Numbered from the stretch's first letter, positions 1-9,575 are shown. The stretch: DNA of 64,000 nucleotides from JAVBQJ01 sp031549115 (GCA_031549115.1 JAVBQJ010000049.1:66454-130453); one strand, 5' to 3'. Numbers and translations: made by a program. Notes: generated by a model from the letters alone, not told the origin.

Positions 1-1163
1 AAGCGATCGGCAATGTACTTGTCCGACAACACCGCCGCCGCCACCAGCGCCGAGTCTTTGATTTTCACTCCGTGGTGAATTTCATAACGTTCGCGCAAGC
101 CGCGCAGGATTGAAATGGTATCTTCGACCGACGGCGGGGCCACCAGTACCGATTGGAAGCGCCGCTCCAGCGCCGCGTCTTTCTCGATGTACTTGCGGTA
201 CTCGTCCAGCGTGGTGGCGCCGATGCAATGCAGTTCGCCGCGCGCCAGCAACGGTTTCAGCAGATTTCCGGCGTCCATCGAGCCTTCGCTCGCACCGGCG
301 CCGACGACGGTATGCAATTCGTCGATAAACAGAATGATCTGACCTTCCGCGCCGGTCACTTCTTTCAACACCGCTTTCAAACGCTCTTCGAATTCGCCGC
401 GATATTTGGCGCCGGCAATCAATGCCCCCATATCCAGCGCGATCAGACGCCGGTTTTTCAGGCTTTCCGGGACGTCGCCGCGGATGATCCGGCGCGCCAG
501 GCCTTCGACAATGGCGGTTTTTCCGACACCGGGTTCGCCGATCAACACCGGGTTGTTCTTGGTTCGGCGGGACAGAATCTGGATGACGCGGCGGATCTCC
601 TCATCGCGGCCGATCACCGGGTCGAGCTTGTCCTGCTGCGCCATCCGGGTCAGGTCGCGGCCGTATTTGTTCAACGCGTCGAAGGTGTTTTCCGGATCCG
701 GGCTGGTCACGCGCTGGTTGCCGCGGACGGATTGCAGCGCGGTCAGAATTTTTTCCGGCGTCGCGCCGACCGACTTCAAAATCTCCGCTGCCTTCGCGCC
801 GTGATTCGCCAATGCCAGAAACAAGTGCTCGACGCTGACGTACTCGTCGCCCATTTTTTCGGCTTCCGCCGCAGCGTCGTTCAAGACTTCGCCGAATTCC
901 CGCGAGGTGCCGACCTGGCCGGAACCGGATCCGGCGCCGGAAACCCGCGGCAACGCATTCACCGCTTCGGTGACGCGTGCCTGCAAGACGCCGGGATTGA
1001 TCCCCAGCGGCTGGAGTAAACTCACGATCAGGCCGTCGGTCTGGGACAGCAACGCACTCAACAGATGCACCGGCCGCAATTCGGGGTTGCCGAGTTGCGC
1101 CGCCATCTGTTGGGCCGCCATCAACGCTTCTTTGCTGCGGGTGGTAAACTTCTCAATGTTCAT
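1..1163 (-). CDS. clpB: ClpB-type disaggregase chaperone, N-terminal part (runs off the left edge)
   Basis: The 387 visible codons hold the Clp N-terminal repeat domain (about residues 1-150) and most of the first AAA+ module, with Walker A (GEPGVGKT) and Walker B (LFIDELH). ClpB is a hexameric ATPase that extracts polypeptides from aggregates together with DnaK. The start is the ATG at 1163, preceded by GGAGGA at a good distance. The N domain followed directly by an NBD1 of ClpB spacing favours ClpB over ClpC or ClpA, but the diagnostic middle coiled-coil domain lies outside the window. A sigma-54-like promoter sequence sits about 40 nt upstream. Neighbour mtnA lies upstream on the same strand with about 140 nt between. 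Confidence 0.9.
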   Translation of the reverse strand, partial: MNIEKFTTRSKEALMAAQQMAAQLGNPELRPVHLLSALLSQTDGLIVSLLQPLGINPGVLQARVTEAVNALPRVSGAGSGSGQVGTSREFGEVLNDAAAEAEKMGDEYVSVEHLFLALANHGAKAAEILKSVGATPEKILTALQSVRGNQRVTSPDPENTFDALNKYGRDLTRMAQQDKLDPVIGRDEEIRRVIQILSRRTKNNPVLIGEPGVGKTAIVEGLARRIIRGDVPESLKNRRLIALDMGALIAGAKYRGEFEERLKAVLKEVTGAEGQIILFIDELHTVVGAGASEGSMDAGNLLKPLLARGELHCIGATTLDEYRKYIEKDAALERRFQSVLVAPPSVEDTISILRGLRERYEIHHGVKIKDSALVAAAVLSDKYIADR

Positions 1164-1202
1164 ACATTCCTCCTCCAAGGTTGTGTAAGTTCAATGAAAA
1201 TG

Positions 1203-1218
1203 TGCACGAATCATGCCA
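1203..1218 (-). promoter_or_regulatory. Candidate sigma-54 (-24/-12) promoter of clpB
   Basis: On the minus strand the sequence TGGCATGATTCGTGCA matches the -24/-12 consensus TGGCACG-N4-TTGCA at all but two positions, with the invariant GG and GC exactly 12 bp apart. It lies about 40 nt upstream of the clpB start codon. The match is by eye and could be chance. No activator gene is adjacent and no CIRCE element was seen. Confidence 0.35.
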
Positions 1219-1304
1219 AGTAACACCGTACGGGAAAGATCGTCTCCGGCGGGACATTTTGTCTCTTTTGGCCGGAGGCGGGCCGGTGTGACACAAAGTC
1301 CCGA

Positions 1305-2345
1305 TTACCGGAACGGCGGCAGCAGGATGCCGCGCTCGGTGATGAAGCCGGCGATCAGCTCCGCCGGCGTGACGTCGAAAGCCGGGTTGTAGACGGCGAC
1401 ATCGCGCGGCGCGGTCCACTTGCCCATACCGCACCGGATTTCATCGCCGCCGCGCTGCTCGATCGGAATTTCCGCCCCCGACGCGAGAGTCAGGTCAAAG
1501 GTCGAATACGGGGCTGCCACGTAAAACGGAATCCGGTGGTAACGCGCCAGAATCGCGACGCCGTAGGTGCCGATCTTGGGCGCGGTGTCGCCGTTGGCGG
1601 CACTCCGGTCGGCGCCGACGATCACCAGCGGCACTGTGTTTTCGCGCATCACCTGCGCGGCCATGTTGTCGCAGATGGTCACCACCGGGACACCGGCGCG
1701 GGTCAGCTCCCACGCGGTCAGGCGGGAGCCCTGCAGCAGCGGGCGGGTTTCGTCCGAATACACCGTCACCTGTTTTCCGGCCTCTTGCGCCACATAAACC
1801 GGCGCGAGCGCGGTTCCGTAATCCGCGGTTGCCAGCGCTCCGGCGTTGCAGTGGGTCAGGATGCCGCATTGCGCTGGAATCAGCGTTTGCGCGTGCGTGC
1901 CGATGGCGCGGCACATCGCGATGTCTTCGGTGAGAATCGCCAGAGCCGCCTCCAGCGCCGCCTCCCGGATATCCGTTCCCGGGTGGTCGTGCAAATATCG
2001 GATCGTCCGATCGAGCGCCCAAAACAGATTTACCGCCGTCGGCCGCGATTCGGCCAGGCGCGCCGCCGTCGCTTCCGCCAACTTCAAATCCGGCTTCCCG
2101 GCGGCATTCAATACCGCCGCGACGCCGAGTGCCGCGGCGCAGCCGATCGCGGGAGCTCCGCGCACCACCAGACGCCGGATCGCGTCGAAAATCGCCTCGG
2201 TCTGATTCAATTCGACGTAGCAGACGTCTTCCGGCAGCAAGGTCTGGTCGAGCAGGCGCAGTGTACCCCCCTCCCGCGCCAGGCCGGGGCGGTAGTCAGT
2301 GCAAATCTCCCCGGAACGGGTGATCCAGCGTACGGCATCCAACAT
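1305..2345 (-). CDS. mtnA: S-methyl-5-thioribose-1-phosphate isomerase
   Basis: This 346-aa protein has the full length of the MtnA / eIF2B-alpha-like family. It isomerises 5-methylthioribose-1-phosphate to 5-methylthioribulose-1-phosphate in the methionine salvage pathway, in the cytoplasm. Diagnostic motifs are RGAPAIG near residue 62, GILTHCNAGALAT with the catalytic Cys in the middle, DETRPLLQGSRLTAWEL, and VGADRSAANGDTAPKIGTY carrying the catalytic Asp. The ATG at 2345 has GGAG about 8 nt upstream. No other methionine-salvage gene is in the window, so mtnA is isolated from its pathway here. The assignment is firm; the paralogous ribose-1,5-bisphosphate isomerase is less likely given the MtnA-specific motifs. 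Confidence 0.93.
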   Translation of the reverse strand: MLDAVRWITRSGEICTDYRPGLAREGGTLRLLDQTLLPEDVCYVELNQTEAIFDAIRRLVVRGAPAIGCAAALGVAAVLNAAGKPDLKLAEATAARLAESRPTAVNLFWALDRTIRYLHDHPGTDIREAALEAALAILTEDIAMCRAIGTHAQTLIPAQCGILTHCNAGALATADYGTALAPVYVAQEAGKQVTVYSDETRPLLQGSRLTAWELTRAGVPVVTICDNMAAQVMRENTVPLVIVGADRSAANGDTAPKIGTYGVAILARYHRIPFYVAAPYSTFDLTLASGAEIPIEQRGGDEIRCGMGKWTAPRDVAVYNPAFDVTPAELIAGFITERGILLPPFR

Positions 2346-2392
2346 GATTTTTCTCCGGTATTATTGTTCGCCGCTGATGCGGCGCCTCCGTA

Positions 2393-2475
2393 TGACGGAG
2401 CGCAGCCCGCCGCTTCACTCGCTACGTCCTGCGGACTCGCTCTTCCCTCTCGGGGACAAGTCCCTCGGCTTCGCC
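2393..2475. other. GC-rich intergenic segment with imperfect hairpins
   Basis: The 144-nt gap between mtnA and the upstream membrane glycosyltransferase gene contains a hairpin formed by CTCCG and CGGAG around TATGA (about 2393-2411) and a second, imperfect one around GGGGACAAGTCCC. Neither has a T tract, so they are poor intrinsic terminators. The composition resembles the other hairpin-rich gaps at 36.8-37.0 kb and 55.9-56.2 kb, but no long identical stretch was found. Confidence 0.3.
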
Positions 2476-2489
2476 ATCGGCTCCATTTT

Positions 2490-4346
2490 TTACTTTTTAT
2501 TCAAATACAGGCGGGCTACCAGTTCGGAGCCGGCGTTTTCGCCGTCGATCCGGGTGCGGCCGTAATCGCGCTGGGCGTCGACGACACCGAACACTTCGCC
2601 GGTCACTTGCTCCACTTTGAGCGTCACCTTGCCGTCCCGGATTTCCGGCAATTCCACCGTCCGCACTTCAAAGCCCGGACGGGTGAAGTCGAGAAGCTCA
2701 CGCCGTCCATTCGCCAGCAGCATCAGCCGTCCCGGCCGCGCCACCTCGAGCGACAATTCCAGTATGCCCCCGGCTTCGGACGGCACCCCCGCAAAATTCT
2801 TCTCGATCGTCATGCCGCGCTTGAGCTGAAAACCGCTCCAGGCGCCGAAGCTCTGCGGGCCATGGTCCAACACCATCTGGCGCCCGTCGGCCATCCACTC
2901 ATTCACCCCCTGCGGCCGCACCTGACGCATCACCGCCGCCTCCCATTGCGACCGGTACCAGTCGTTCGCGAAAAAAACCACAAACGTCCCGGCCAACACC
3001 GCCAGCAGCCAATACAGCCAGCGCTGCCGCCAAATTTCGTTTTTCCGGCCGTCCCAGAACACCTGTACGGCCACACCGCCGAATACCGCCAGCTCCGGCA
3101 ATAGCGGCGCCCGGAAGCGCGCCAGAATGTAAAACGCCGTCGTCCCCAGCCAATACGCCGCCACCCAGTAATACGCCATCGCGGGCGCCATTGCGCCGGG
3201 TTGCCGCAAACGGCTCAACGCCAGCAGCATCCCGGCGATTCCCAAAGCCAGAATCACGCCGGTCGGCACCACCGCCAACCGCAGCAGCGGCGCTTGATCG
3301 GCTTCGCCGACGATCGGCAGACCGGGGATGTCGACATGAAAACCGATGTTGTTGGGGATTTCCCGGTAATCCCAGAACAGCAGCGCCTTGCGGAAATTCA
3401 ATTCGATGAATGCGCCGGGTTCGCGGCAGAACCATTCCCACATCCGATGCGGGACCGACACCTCCGATTCCGTCGCCATCCAGCTGTGCCAGACCGGCGG
3501 GTATTCCATCGGTCCCGCCGGCAGACCGGGGTTGCGTCCTCCGGGCGGCGCCTCCGGGGTATTGCCCAGCGCCAACACCTTGCCGGACGCGGTCGAAGCG
3601 CCGGTGAGCGTCCCCTTGACCGCGGTATTGCGCCAGATAAATGGAAGCTGTACCGCCGCGATTGCCGCCAGCGCCAGCAATACATAAGCCAGGCGCGCAC
3701 GCAGGCTCTTGCCCGCCACCCACAGTGCCAGCAGCATTCCGGGCGCCAGGAAGTAGACATTGCCGCGGGTCAGAATCGCGCTGCCGCAGACCAGTCCCGC
3801 CGCCAGCGCCCAGTACCACCGGGGTTGGTCCAACGCCCGCAGCGTCAGCCACAGCAACAGAATCAGCCAGAAGCCCTGCAGGGTGACAAGCAAATGAAAC
3901 GGCGTGTACAATACCAGTGTCGAAGACAACGCCGTCAGCAGCGCCGCCGCAATCCCGGCGGCGAAAGCCGGCTTCTCGTTGCCCTCCCGATGTCCGAGGC
4001 GGCAGCCGACCAGTCCGGCGATTCCGGCGGTCGCCGCGCCCAGCAGCGCCTGCACCGTGATCACCAGCCACAGCGAACTCCCGAACAGCCATTTTTGCGC
4101 CGCCAGAAATACCGCGTAATAAAACGGCTGGTAATCGAATTCCGTGGTAAATGTCCCGGCCGCGACCTGCGTCGACAGCTCCATATACGTGCGCATATCG
4201 GTCAGGCTCGACGGATTCACCACCGCGTTGTTGCCGCCGTTCCATGCCGCCAGCTGCCAGCTGACGGCCAGCCGCAACGCAAAAGCGGCGACGACGATCG
4301 CGCCCAGAATCCAATAAAAACGGCGACGCTCGGAATGCTGTTTCAT
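2490..4346 (-). CDS. GT-C / GT39-type membrane glycosyltransferase
   Basis: The 618-aa protein starts with a short basic stretch (MKQHSERRRF) and carries roughly ten hydrophobic segments, followed by a soluble C-terminal domain of about 180 residues. A loop after TM1 contains DMRTYMELS and later FDYQPFYYAVFLA, the layout of the PMT / ArnT superfamily that uses polyprenyl-phosphate sugars at the outer face of the cytoplasmic membrane. The start is placed at 4346 because GGGAG lies 8 nt upstream; an in-frame ATG at 4397 would nearly touch frr and has no such site. The sugar and acceptor cannot be told from the sequence. A second GT-C gene lies at 24.0-25.4 kb. Confidence 0.75.
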   Translation of the reverse strand: MKQHSERRRFYWILGAIVVAAFALRLAVSWQLAAWNGGNNAVVNPSSLTDMRTYMELSTQVAAGTFTTEFDYQPFYYAVFLAAQKWLFGSSLWLVITVQALLGAATAGIAGLVGCRLGHREGNEKPAFAAGIAAALLTALSSTLVLYTPFHLLVTLQGFWLILLLWLTLRALDQPRWYWALAAGLVCGSAILTRGNVYFLAPGMLLALWVAGKSLRARLAYVLLALAAIAAVQLPFIWRNTAVKGTLTGASTASGKVLALGNTPEAPPGGRNPGLPAGPMEYPPVWHSWMATESEVSVPHRMWEWFCREPGAFIELNFRKALLFWDYREIPNNIGFHVDIPGLPIVGEADQAPLLRLAVVPTGVILALGIAGMLLALSRLRQPGAMAPAMAYYWVAAYWLGTTAFYILARFRAPLLPELAVFGGVAVQVFWDGRKNEIWRQRWLYWLLAVLAGTFVVFFANDWYRSQWEAAVMRQVRPQGVNEWMADGRQMVLDHGPQSFGAWSGFQLKRGMTIEKNFAGVPSEAGGILELSLEVARPGRLMLLANGRRELLDFTRPGFEVRTVELPEIRDGKVTLKVEQVTGEVFGVVDAQRDYGRTRIDGENAGSELVARLYLNKK

Positions 4347-4413
4347 ATCCGGTACTCCCGCGGGGTATAAAAAAATAAGGCATGGCGTTGCCGCCATGCC
4401 GTTTTCGTCTCGA

Positions 4414-4980
4414 TTACACCGTCATCAGTTCCCGGTCTTTTTCGGCCGTGATCTTATCGATGTTGGCGATGCAGTTATCAGTAGCGGTCTGCAGATCATC
4501 CAGCAGGCGCTTCAAATCGTCCTCGGTGATCTCGCCGGCTTTCTGGGCTTTTTTGGCGACATCGTTGGCGTCGCGCCGGATATTCCGGACGGCGACCTTG
4601 GCGTCTTCGGAGCGGGCCTTGATCTGCTTGACCAGCGACTGGCGGCGCTCCTGGCTCAATTCCGGAACCGGCAGGCGCAGAATCCGGCCGTCGGAGACCG
4701 GCATCATGCCCAGGTTCGCGGCGATCAACGCCTTTTCAATCGCGCCGACCACCTTGGTGTCCCACGGCTGTACTGTCAGCAGGCGCGGTTCCGGAGCGGC
4801 GATATTCGCGAGATCGCGCAGACGCGTCGGCGTCCCGTAGTATTCCACCACGATATTTTCCACCAGCGACGGGCTGGCTTTGCCGGTGCGAACTGCTGCG
4901 AAATCATGCCGCATTGCTTCTTCCGCTTTGGTCATCTGGGCTTTGACCGACTGCTTCAATTCCGTTACCGGTACGCTCAT
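4414..4980 (-). CDS. frr: Ribosome recycling factor
   Basis: The 188-aa protein matches RRF in length and sequence: the N-terminal helix with AVRTGKASPSLVENI, the YYGTPTRLRDLANI strand region, LLTVQPWD, and the C-terminal helices with KQIKARSEDAKVAVRNIRRDAND. RRF splits post-termination ribosomes together with EF-G and acts in the cytoplasm. It is preceded by AGGAGG 5 nt before the ATG at 4980. In many bacteria frr follows pyrH; here it follows the giant greA with an 18-nt gap, so the two may be co-transcribed. Confidence 0.96.
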   Translation of the reverse strand: MSVPVTELKQSVKAQMTKAEEAMRHDFAAVRTGKASPSLVENIVVEYYGTPTRLRDLANIAAPEPRLLTVQPWDTKVVGAIEKALIAANLGMMPVSDGRILRLPVPELSQERRQSLVKQIKARSEDAKVAVRNIRRDANDVAKKAQKAGEITEDDLKRLLDDLQTATDNCIANIDKITAEKDRELMTV

Positions 4981-4997
4981 AATGTCCTCCTTTTCAA

Positions 4998-7127
4998 TTA
5001 ATCCAATTCATCCAAAACCGCGGGAGTCAACGGTTGCACCGATTCAAGCACACAGACCCGGTCTCCCGGAACCGTGAGCCTGCTCCCTGCTTGGTGTCCA
5101 TAAATTGCTTCACCCAAACGCGTTTTGTACGAGAGCCAGTTGCGTTCCGGATTCCCGTCCCACGCGCCGAGCAGTTGATATAGCTCCTGCGAACCGTCCT
5201 CGAAGCGCAAGGTGACCGTACAGCCGATCACCGCGGTATCCGACACCGAAACGGTACGGAACGGCACCGCCTGTACCCGGAGGATATCGCGTTCCAACTC
5301 GTTGCGGCGGCGCGACAGATAATTGCGCCGCTCCTTGGCCGCGTCGAATTCCGAGTTTTCCCGGAAGTCCCCGTGCGCCCGCGCCGTTTTCAGCGATTCG
5401 CGGTTTTCCGGCTGGTGGATGTTGATGATGTCGTCCAATTCCTTCATCAACCGCCGGTGCGAAGCCGGCGAGGTAAAGAGCGGTTCGACGGTTTGCGCCG
5501 ACGGCGCCGCCTGCTCCTTGGCGGAGGCGAGCATCTGTTCGCCCGCGCCGCTCTCGAGGTGCTCCCGGATCGCGCTCGACAGGCGCGACAGCTTGACCAG
5601 GAGACTCTGCCGTTCGCCGGCCACGAAGAAATTCGCCCCCTGCAAGCTGCTGATCACCGCCGAGGCCACGCCGCCGGCGGCGTCGATCATCTGCTGCTGA
5701 AAATCGGCTTTGTCCATCAAATGGGCACGCAGATCGCGCTGCCCGGCGCTCCACGCTTTCGGCAGACCGTCCAGATTCAACGCCCGGACCACGTTTTCGA
5801 TATTGACCACCGTCAGCAGGTCCGCCGGCATTTTCTTGCGGTTCTTCCACAACCACAGCATGAAATCGCCGCCGGCAAAGCGCACGGTGCGAAATGTATC
5901 GCTCAAAATTTCCTGATCGATGCCCTCGCAGAACGGCGTCAAAGCACGTTGCGGCAGGTTGACCGCGTATGCCGCCAGATATTCATCCGGGAAGATCGAA
6001 CGGGTCGCCGCCGCCAGATCCGGCAGATATTTGGCCGCGAGATCGCCCCAGACCGTCAGCGTGGCCGGAGTCAGCCGACTCAGATCGGCCGGCCAGAACG
6101 GCGCCGTGTCTTCCAGACCGGCAAAGATGTCTTCCAATTGCTCCGGGCGCGCCCGCTGTACCGTTTTGGCGATGGTTTCGCCCAGAAGCTTGTATTCGCG
6201 CGCACACAACTCCGGCTTCAGATTGCTGTAAAAAGCGGCGAATTTCGCCACCTCGCTGTCATCCAGTTTGGGCGTATTGGGGTTGGCCAGTTCGGCATCG
6301 AGCAGCAAGCCGACCTCTTTGAGGCTGCGCCCTTCGCAGGAACGGCGCGAAGCGCCGGCGACACCGGCGACGGCTTGTGCCTTCCACCACTTTTCAAAGT
6401 CCTCCGACGAAAATATTCTGGGCGTCATCGTGGCTTTGGCGATGTCGCGCAATTTCTCGTCGGCGAGTTCCTGAAGAGCCTTTCGGCGTGCCAATGTCCG
6501 GTAATCGCCGGCAGTCATCGCCGGTTTGCGGACGCTGTCGGCCAACTTCAGAATCTCCGGGCCCGGAGAGAAAAATACCGCGTGGTCGAGCACGATATTC
6601 ATCGGCACCGACAGCGAACCGCCGCCGGGCAGCACCGTGATGCCGACCGAAGCGGTCAGGCTGTTCAACGTGGCGATATTGCCCCACTGATTGGAGCTGG
6701 CCAGATACACGACCGTACCATTTTTCAGCAGCGACAGGCTGTCGAAACGGCGCGCCACCTGGGTCGTCGGGACAGCGCTGTCGCGAACGCCGAGGCTGCG
6801 GACGAACTGGGTCTTGTTCAGATAAGGCGGCAGCAGCCGCTTGACCGCCATCGAAAGACCTTTGCGCAGCGTCGCGCTGTCCGGCACATCGAGCGCGGCC
6901 AGCCGCAGGAAAAACACCGCCTGCTCGGGGTCCATCCGCGAACCCGACTCCTCATCGGATTCACCCAGATTTTCCAACAGGAAATCCAATTTTTCAGTAA
7001 AACCGGCGCCGCCGCCATCCGGTGACTGGGTCAGACGGGCCATCAATTCCTTGAACACCTCCGCACTGGGGTCCTCCGCCGCAATAATCCAGAGGTCGTC
7101 CGTCGAAGTTTTGCCGAGTAAACTCAT
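4998..7127 (-). CDS. greA: Giant GreA: transcript-cleavage factor with large N-terminal extension
   Basis: The protein is 709 aa, against about 158 aa for ordinary GreA. Only the last 160 or so residues are GreA-like: a coiled-coil hairpin (HGDFRENSEFDAAKERRNYL, containing the acidic ENSEFD tip that stimulates RNA polymerase cleavage) and the FKBP-like C-terminal domain ending in PGDRVCVLESVQPL. The first 540 residues are a helical, Leu-rich region with no recognised catalytic motif. Chlamydial GreA has a comparable long extension (about 720 aa), so the fusion is probably an old PVC trait. GreA rescues backtracked RNA polymerase; the function of the extension is unknown. frr follows on the same strand. 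Confidence 0.85.
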   Translation of the reverse strand: MSLLGKTSTDDLWIIAAEDPSAEVFKELMARLTQSPDGGGAGFTEKLDFLLENLGESDEESGSRMDPEQAVFFLRLAALDVPDSATLRKGLSMAVKRLLPPYLNKTQFVRSLGVRDSAVPTTQVARRFDSLSLLKNGTVVYLASSNQWGNIATLNSLTASVGITVLPGGGSLSVPMNIVLDHAVFFSPGPEILKLADSVRKPAMTAGDYRTLARRKALQELADEKLRDIAKATMTPRIFSSEDFEKWWKAQAVAGVAGASRRSCEGRSLKEVGLLLDAELANPNTPKLDDSEVAKFAAFYSNLKPELCAREYKLLGETIAKTVQRARPEQLEDIFAGLEDTAPFWPADLSRLTPATLTVWGDLAAKYLPDLAAATRSIFPDEYLAAYAVNLPQRALTPFCEGIDQEILSDTFRTVRFAGGDFMLWLWKNRKKMPADLLTVVNIENVVRALNLDGLPKAWSAGQRDLRAHLMDKADFQQQMIDAAGGVASAVISSLQGANFFVAGERQSLLVKLSRLSSAIREHLESGAGEQMLASAKEQAAPSAQTVEPLFTSPASHRRLMKELDDIINIHQPENRESLKTARAHGDFRENSEFDAAKERRNYLSRRRNELERDILRVQAVPFRTVSVSDTAVIGCTVTLRFEDGSQELYQLLGAWDGNPERNWLSYKTRLGEAIYGHQAGSRLTVPGDRVCVLESVQPLTPAVLDELD

Positions 7128-7240
7128 ATAACTCTTTCCTGTTTTTTCCCAAAACCAAATTTTGCTTTATTAATATAAGTCCCGCTCGGCCTTAAATCAA
7201 CTTTCCTCCCCGAAAAAAATCCGGTTTTTTGCCGGAATCC

Positions 7241-7286
7241 GGGCAAAAAAATTCCCGCGGCCCGTCTTATGGCGGGCCACGGGAAT
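7241..7286 (-). terminator. Intrinsic terminator of the GH36 gene
   Basis: A 14-bp stem with one mismatch (ATTCCCG.GGCCCG pairing with CGGGCC.CGGGAAT, 7251-7286) lies just after the stop codon of the minus-strand GH36 gene and is followed on that strand by TTTTTT (7250-7245). Confidence 0.85.
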
Positions 7287-7293
7287 CGTGCCA

Positions 7294-9522
7294 TCAGAAA
7301 GTCAGCACGATTTCCAGTGTCTCATCCACAGTACCGGCAAGGGTGGCGCCGTCGAAACGGAATCCATCCGGCAATGCCGCCGGGACCTCCGGCAACACCA
7401 GCTCCACCGCTCCCGGCGAAGCGAAGCGCACAGTCAGGCGTTTGGCCGCCGCGTCCACGCCGGTGATTTCCCGGTCGGCATCCAGCACCGCCGGAAATTC
7501 CGTGACCGGCGTCACGGTGAAAAGGCGGCTGGCGTGCGGCGCCAGGGTCCCCGCGAACGACGCGCTTTCGCGGCTCACCCGGCAATCCCGGACATCGCAG
7601 ACGAAGTATTCGCCCGGTTCGAGGCCGAGATCGGCGAAGGCGACCGCGAAAGACTTTTCCTCCTCGCCGAGATTGAACACCGCCACGGTGCGCACCGGCA
7701 GCGCCGGATTGCCGCGCAGGTGCGAAAAATAGGCGCCCTGACGGAAAAATTCCGTCGGCGGCCGGTGTCCGGCGCGGTAATCGAAGTTGACGAACGAAAC
7801 ATCGCAGCCGTTTTCGGGGCAGCAGGCCGCCTTTTTCAACGGTTTCAGCCGAGGGTGGTCCTGATGTCGGTACAGGTAGCCACCGATTTCGACCATCGAG
7901 CCGGTGATCAGGCAGTAATTCAGACAGAACTGCGCTTCGTCGTCGGAGAGGCCCGGAAACAGCCCGACCGCGTCGCTGTTCGGCACGATCAGATCTCCGG
8001 TGTGGGTGGCGAAGCACGCCGAACCCCACAGGAAGCTGGCGGCGACATGCTCCCAGTTGCCGCTGCCGATATCGATCCCGTAACGGTAATTGGTGAAGTA
8101 TTCGCCGAGGAACGGATTGCCCATCACGATATCGCAGCCGGTCTGCAGATAACCGTCGGAGGCCAGGCGCTTGCGCAACTCTTTCAGCCACCAGTCGCGC
8201 AATTCGTATCCCGAGTAACGGTGTTCGCGCAACAGCGGTTTGCTGTCCTCGAACGCATAGCTCCAGAAGTCATGTTTCATGCCTTCGCAGCCGCAGCCGG
8301 TCAGCAGATAATCCAACGCTTTGCACATATAGTCCCGAACCACCGGCAAGCTGGCGTCCAGCACCCGGAAATAATCGCAGCGGTAACTGTAATCGATGAA
8401 CCATTCGGGGTGTTCCAGGGCAATCGGCGCCGGCAACGGACTCGACCCGCCGATCCAGATCGCCGGACGCAGGCCGCGCAGCCGCACCTGGTCGAAAAAC
8501 GCTTTCAAGCCGTGCGGGAAGCGGCGTTCGTCCACCCCGGCATCGCCCTCGTACGGCATGCCGAGACCGTGGGAGACGCCGGATTCCACCGCCACTTTGG
8601 CGTAGCCGTCGTCCAACTGCATCCATGCCACCTGCGGAAATTCCCGCTGCAGATATTCGGCCATCTCCAACAGATCCGGCTCGTAGACGTCGCGGAAGAT
8701 GCCGTCGTTCCACGAACCCCAGACCAGTTTGGTCCGGTTGAGCGCGGTGGCGCCGTAGTTGGCCGGGAGCACCCGGCGCAACTCCCGGGTGTAGCCGTCG
8801 AACAGGTGTTCGATCTCGCCGGCCTGGGTGGTGGCGCCGAGGTACCAGACATCCTCGAGAATTTCCCCCGGTTGAATTTCGCGCCAGTCCAGCGCTTTGA
8901 ACGCGGCGATGAGTTTCCATTGCAGTTTGCCGTCGCAATGGGAGAGTTCGTGGCAGTGATAGAAAACCTTCTGCGACAGTGACCCGTGCACCACGCCGTC
9001 CGGCAGCGCCGCGTTGGAGATCAACAGCGCCGGAAACGGCTGGTAGGGGCTGCGGCCGATCCGGAAGTGCACCGTGCCGGGGTCGGCCCAACGGTTTCCC
9101 GCCACCGTGTCGACGCCGGAATCGCTGACATCGCTCGCCACCCGGTCGAAGTCCACCGGGATGCAGAATTTTTCATAGATCCGGGGATTTTCCAGGTGGT
9201 AGAAGTAATCCAGAGCCGGATCGCCGCCGAGCGTCCAGCCGTCGATGCCGGTGACGCACTCGCGCAGATGTTGAACGGTGTCCGAGAGATTGGTCAGCTT
9301 CCGGGTTACGGCGATGCCGCCGTCGCCGGTCGGAATCACGCTCCACTCCTCGCGGAACAGCTCGCCATATTCCAATACCGTCAGCAGCCGTCCGGTGGTT
9401 TCGCAATACGTCTCCTGCGTTCGTGTCGGGTGTACACTGCCGTGTTCCAGCTCGAGCACGGTGGAGAGCGTGATTCCGGGGACGCGCATCGCCGCCGCCA
9501 TCATTCGGGTCAAGTGTTTCAT
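7294..9522 (-). CDS. GH36-type alpha-galactosidase (cytoplasmic)
   Basis: This 742-aa protein has the clan GH-D layout: an N-terminal beta-sandwich (about 1-250), a TIM barrel and a C-terminal beta domain. The barrel shows WMQLDDGYA and GMKHDFW with Asp418 as the likely nucleophile; an acidic residue near Asp484 (YGIDIGSGNW) is a candidate acid/base but this is less sure. The family releases terminal alpha-galactose from oligosaccharides. There is no signal peptide, so imported oligosaccharides are the likely substrate. AAGGAG lies 6 nt before the ATG. The GntR-type regulator gene lies 53 nt upstream on the same strand, suggesting a regulator-enzyme unit. Exact specificity within GH36 or a GH36-like subfamily is not resolved. 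Confidence 0.82.
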   Translation of the reverse strand: MKHLTRMMAAAMRVPGITLSTVLELEHGSVHPTRTQETYCETTGRLLTVLEYGELFREEWSVIPTGDGGIAVTRKLTNLSDTVQHLRECVTGIDGWTLGGDPALDYFYHLENPRIYEKFCIPVDFDRVASDVSDSGVDTVAGNRWADPGTVHFRIGRSPYQPFPALLISNAALPDGVVHGSLSQKVFYHCHELSHCDGKLQWKLIAAFKALDWREIQPGEILEDVWYLGATTQAGEIEHLFDGYTRELRRVLPANYGATALNRTKLVWGSWNDGIFRDVYEPDLLEMAEYLQREFPQVAWMQLDDGYAKVAVESGVSHGLGMPYEGDAGVDERRFPHGLKAFFDQVRLRGLRPAIWIGGSSPLPAPIALEHPEWFIDYSYRCDYFRVLDASLPVVRDYMCKALDYLLTGCGCEGMKHDFWSYAFEDSKPLLREHRYSGYELRDWWLKELRKRLASDGYLQTGCDIVMGNPFLGEYFTNYRYGIDIGSGNWEHVAASFLWGSACFATHTGDLIVPNSDAVGLFPGLSDDEAQFCLNYCLITGSMVEIGGYLYRHQDHPRLKPLKKAACCPENGCDVSFVNFDYRAGHRPPTEFFRQGAYFSHLRGNPALPVRTVAVFNLGEEEKSFAVAFADLGLEPGEYFVCDVRDCRVSRESASFAGTLAPHASRLFTVTPVTEFPAVLDADREITGVDAAAKRLTVRFASPGAVELVLPEVPAALPDGFRFDGATLAGTVDETLEIVLTF

Positions 9523-9575
9523 CTGTTCTCCTTCGTCTTTTTCGTCATTTTATGTCTTTTGCGTCTTTTGGCTTT

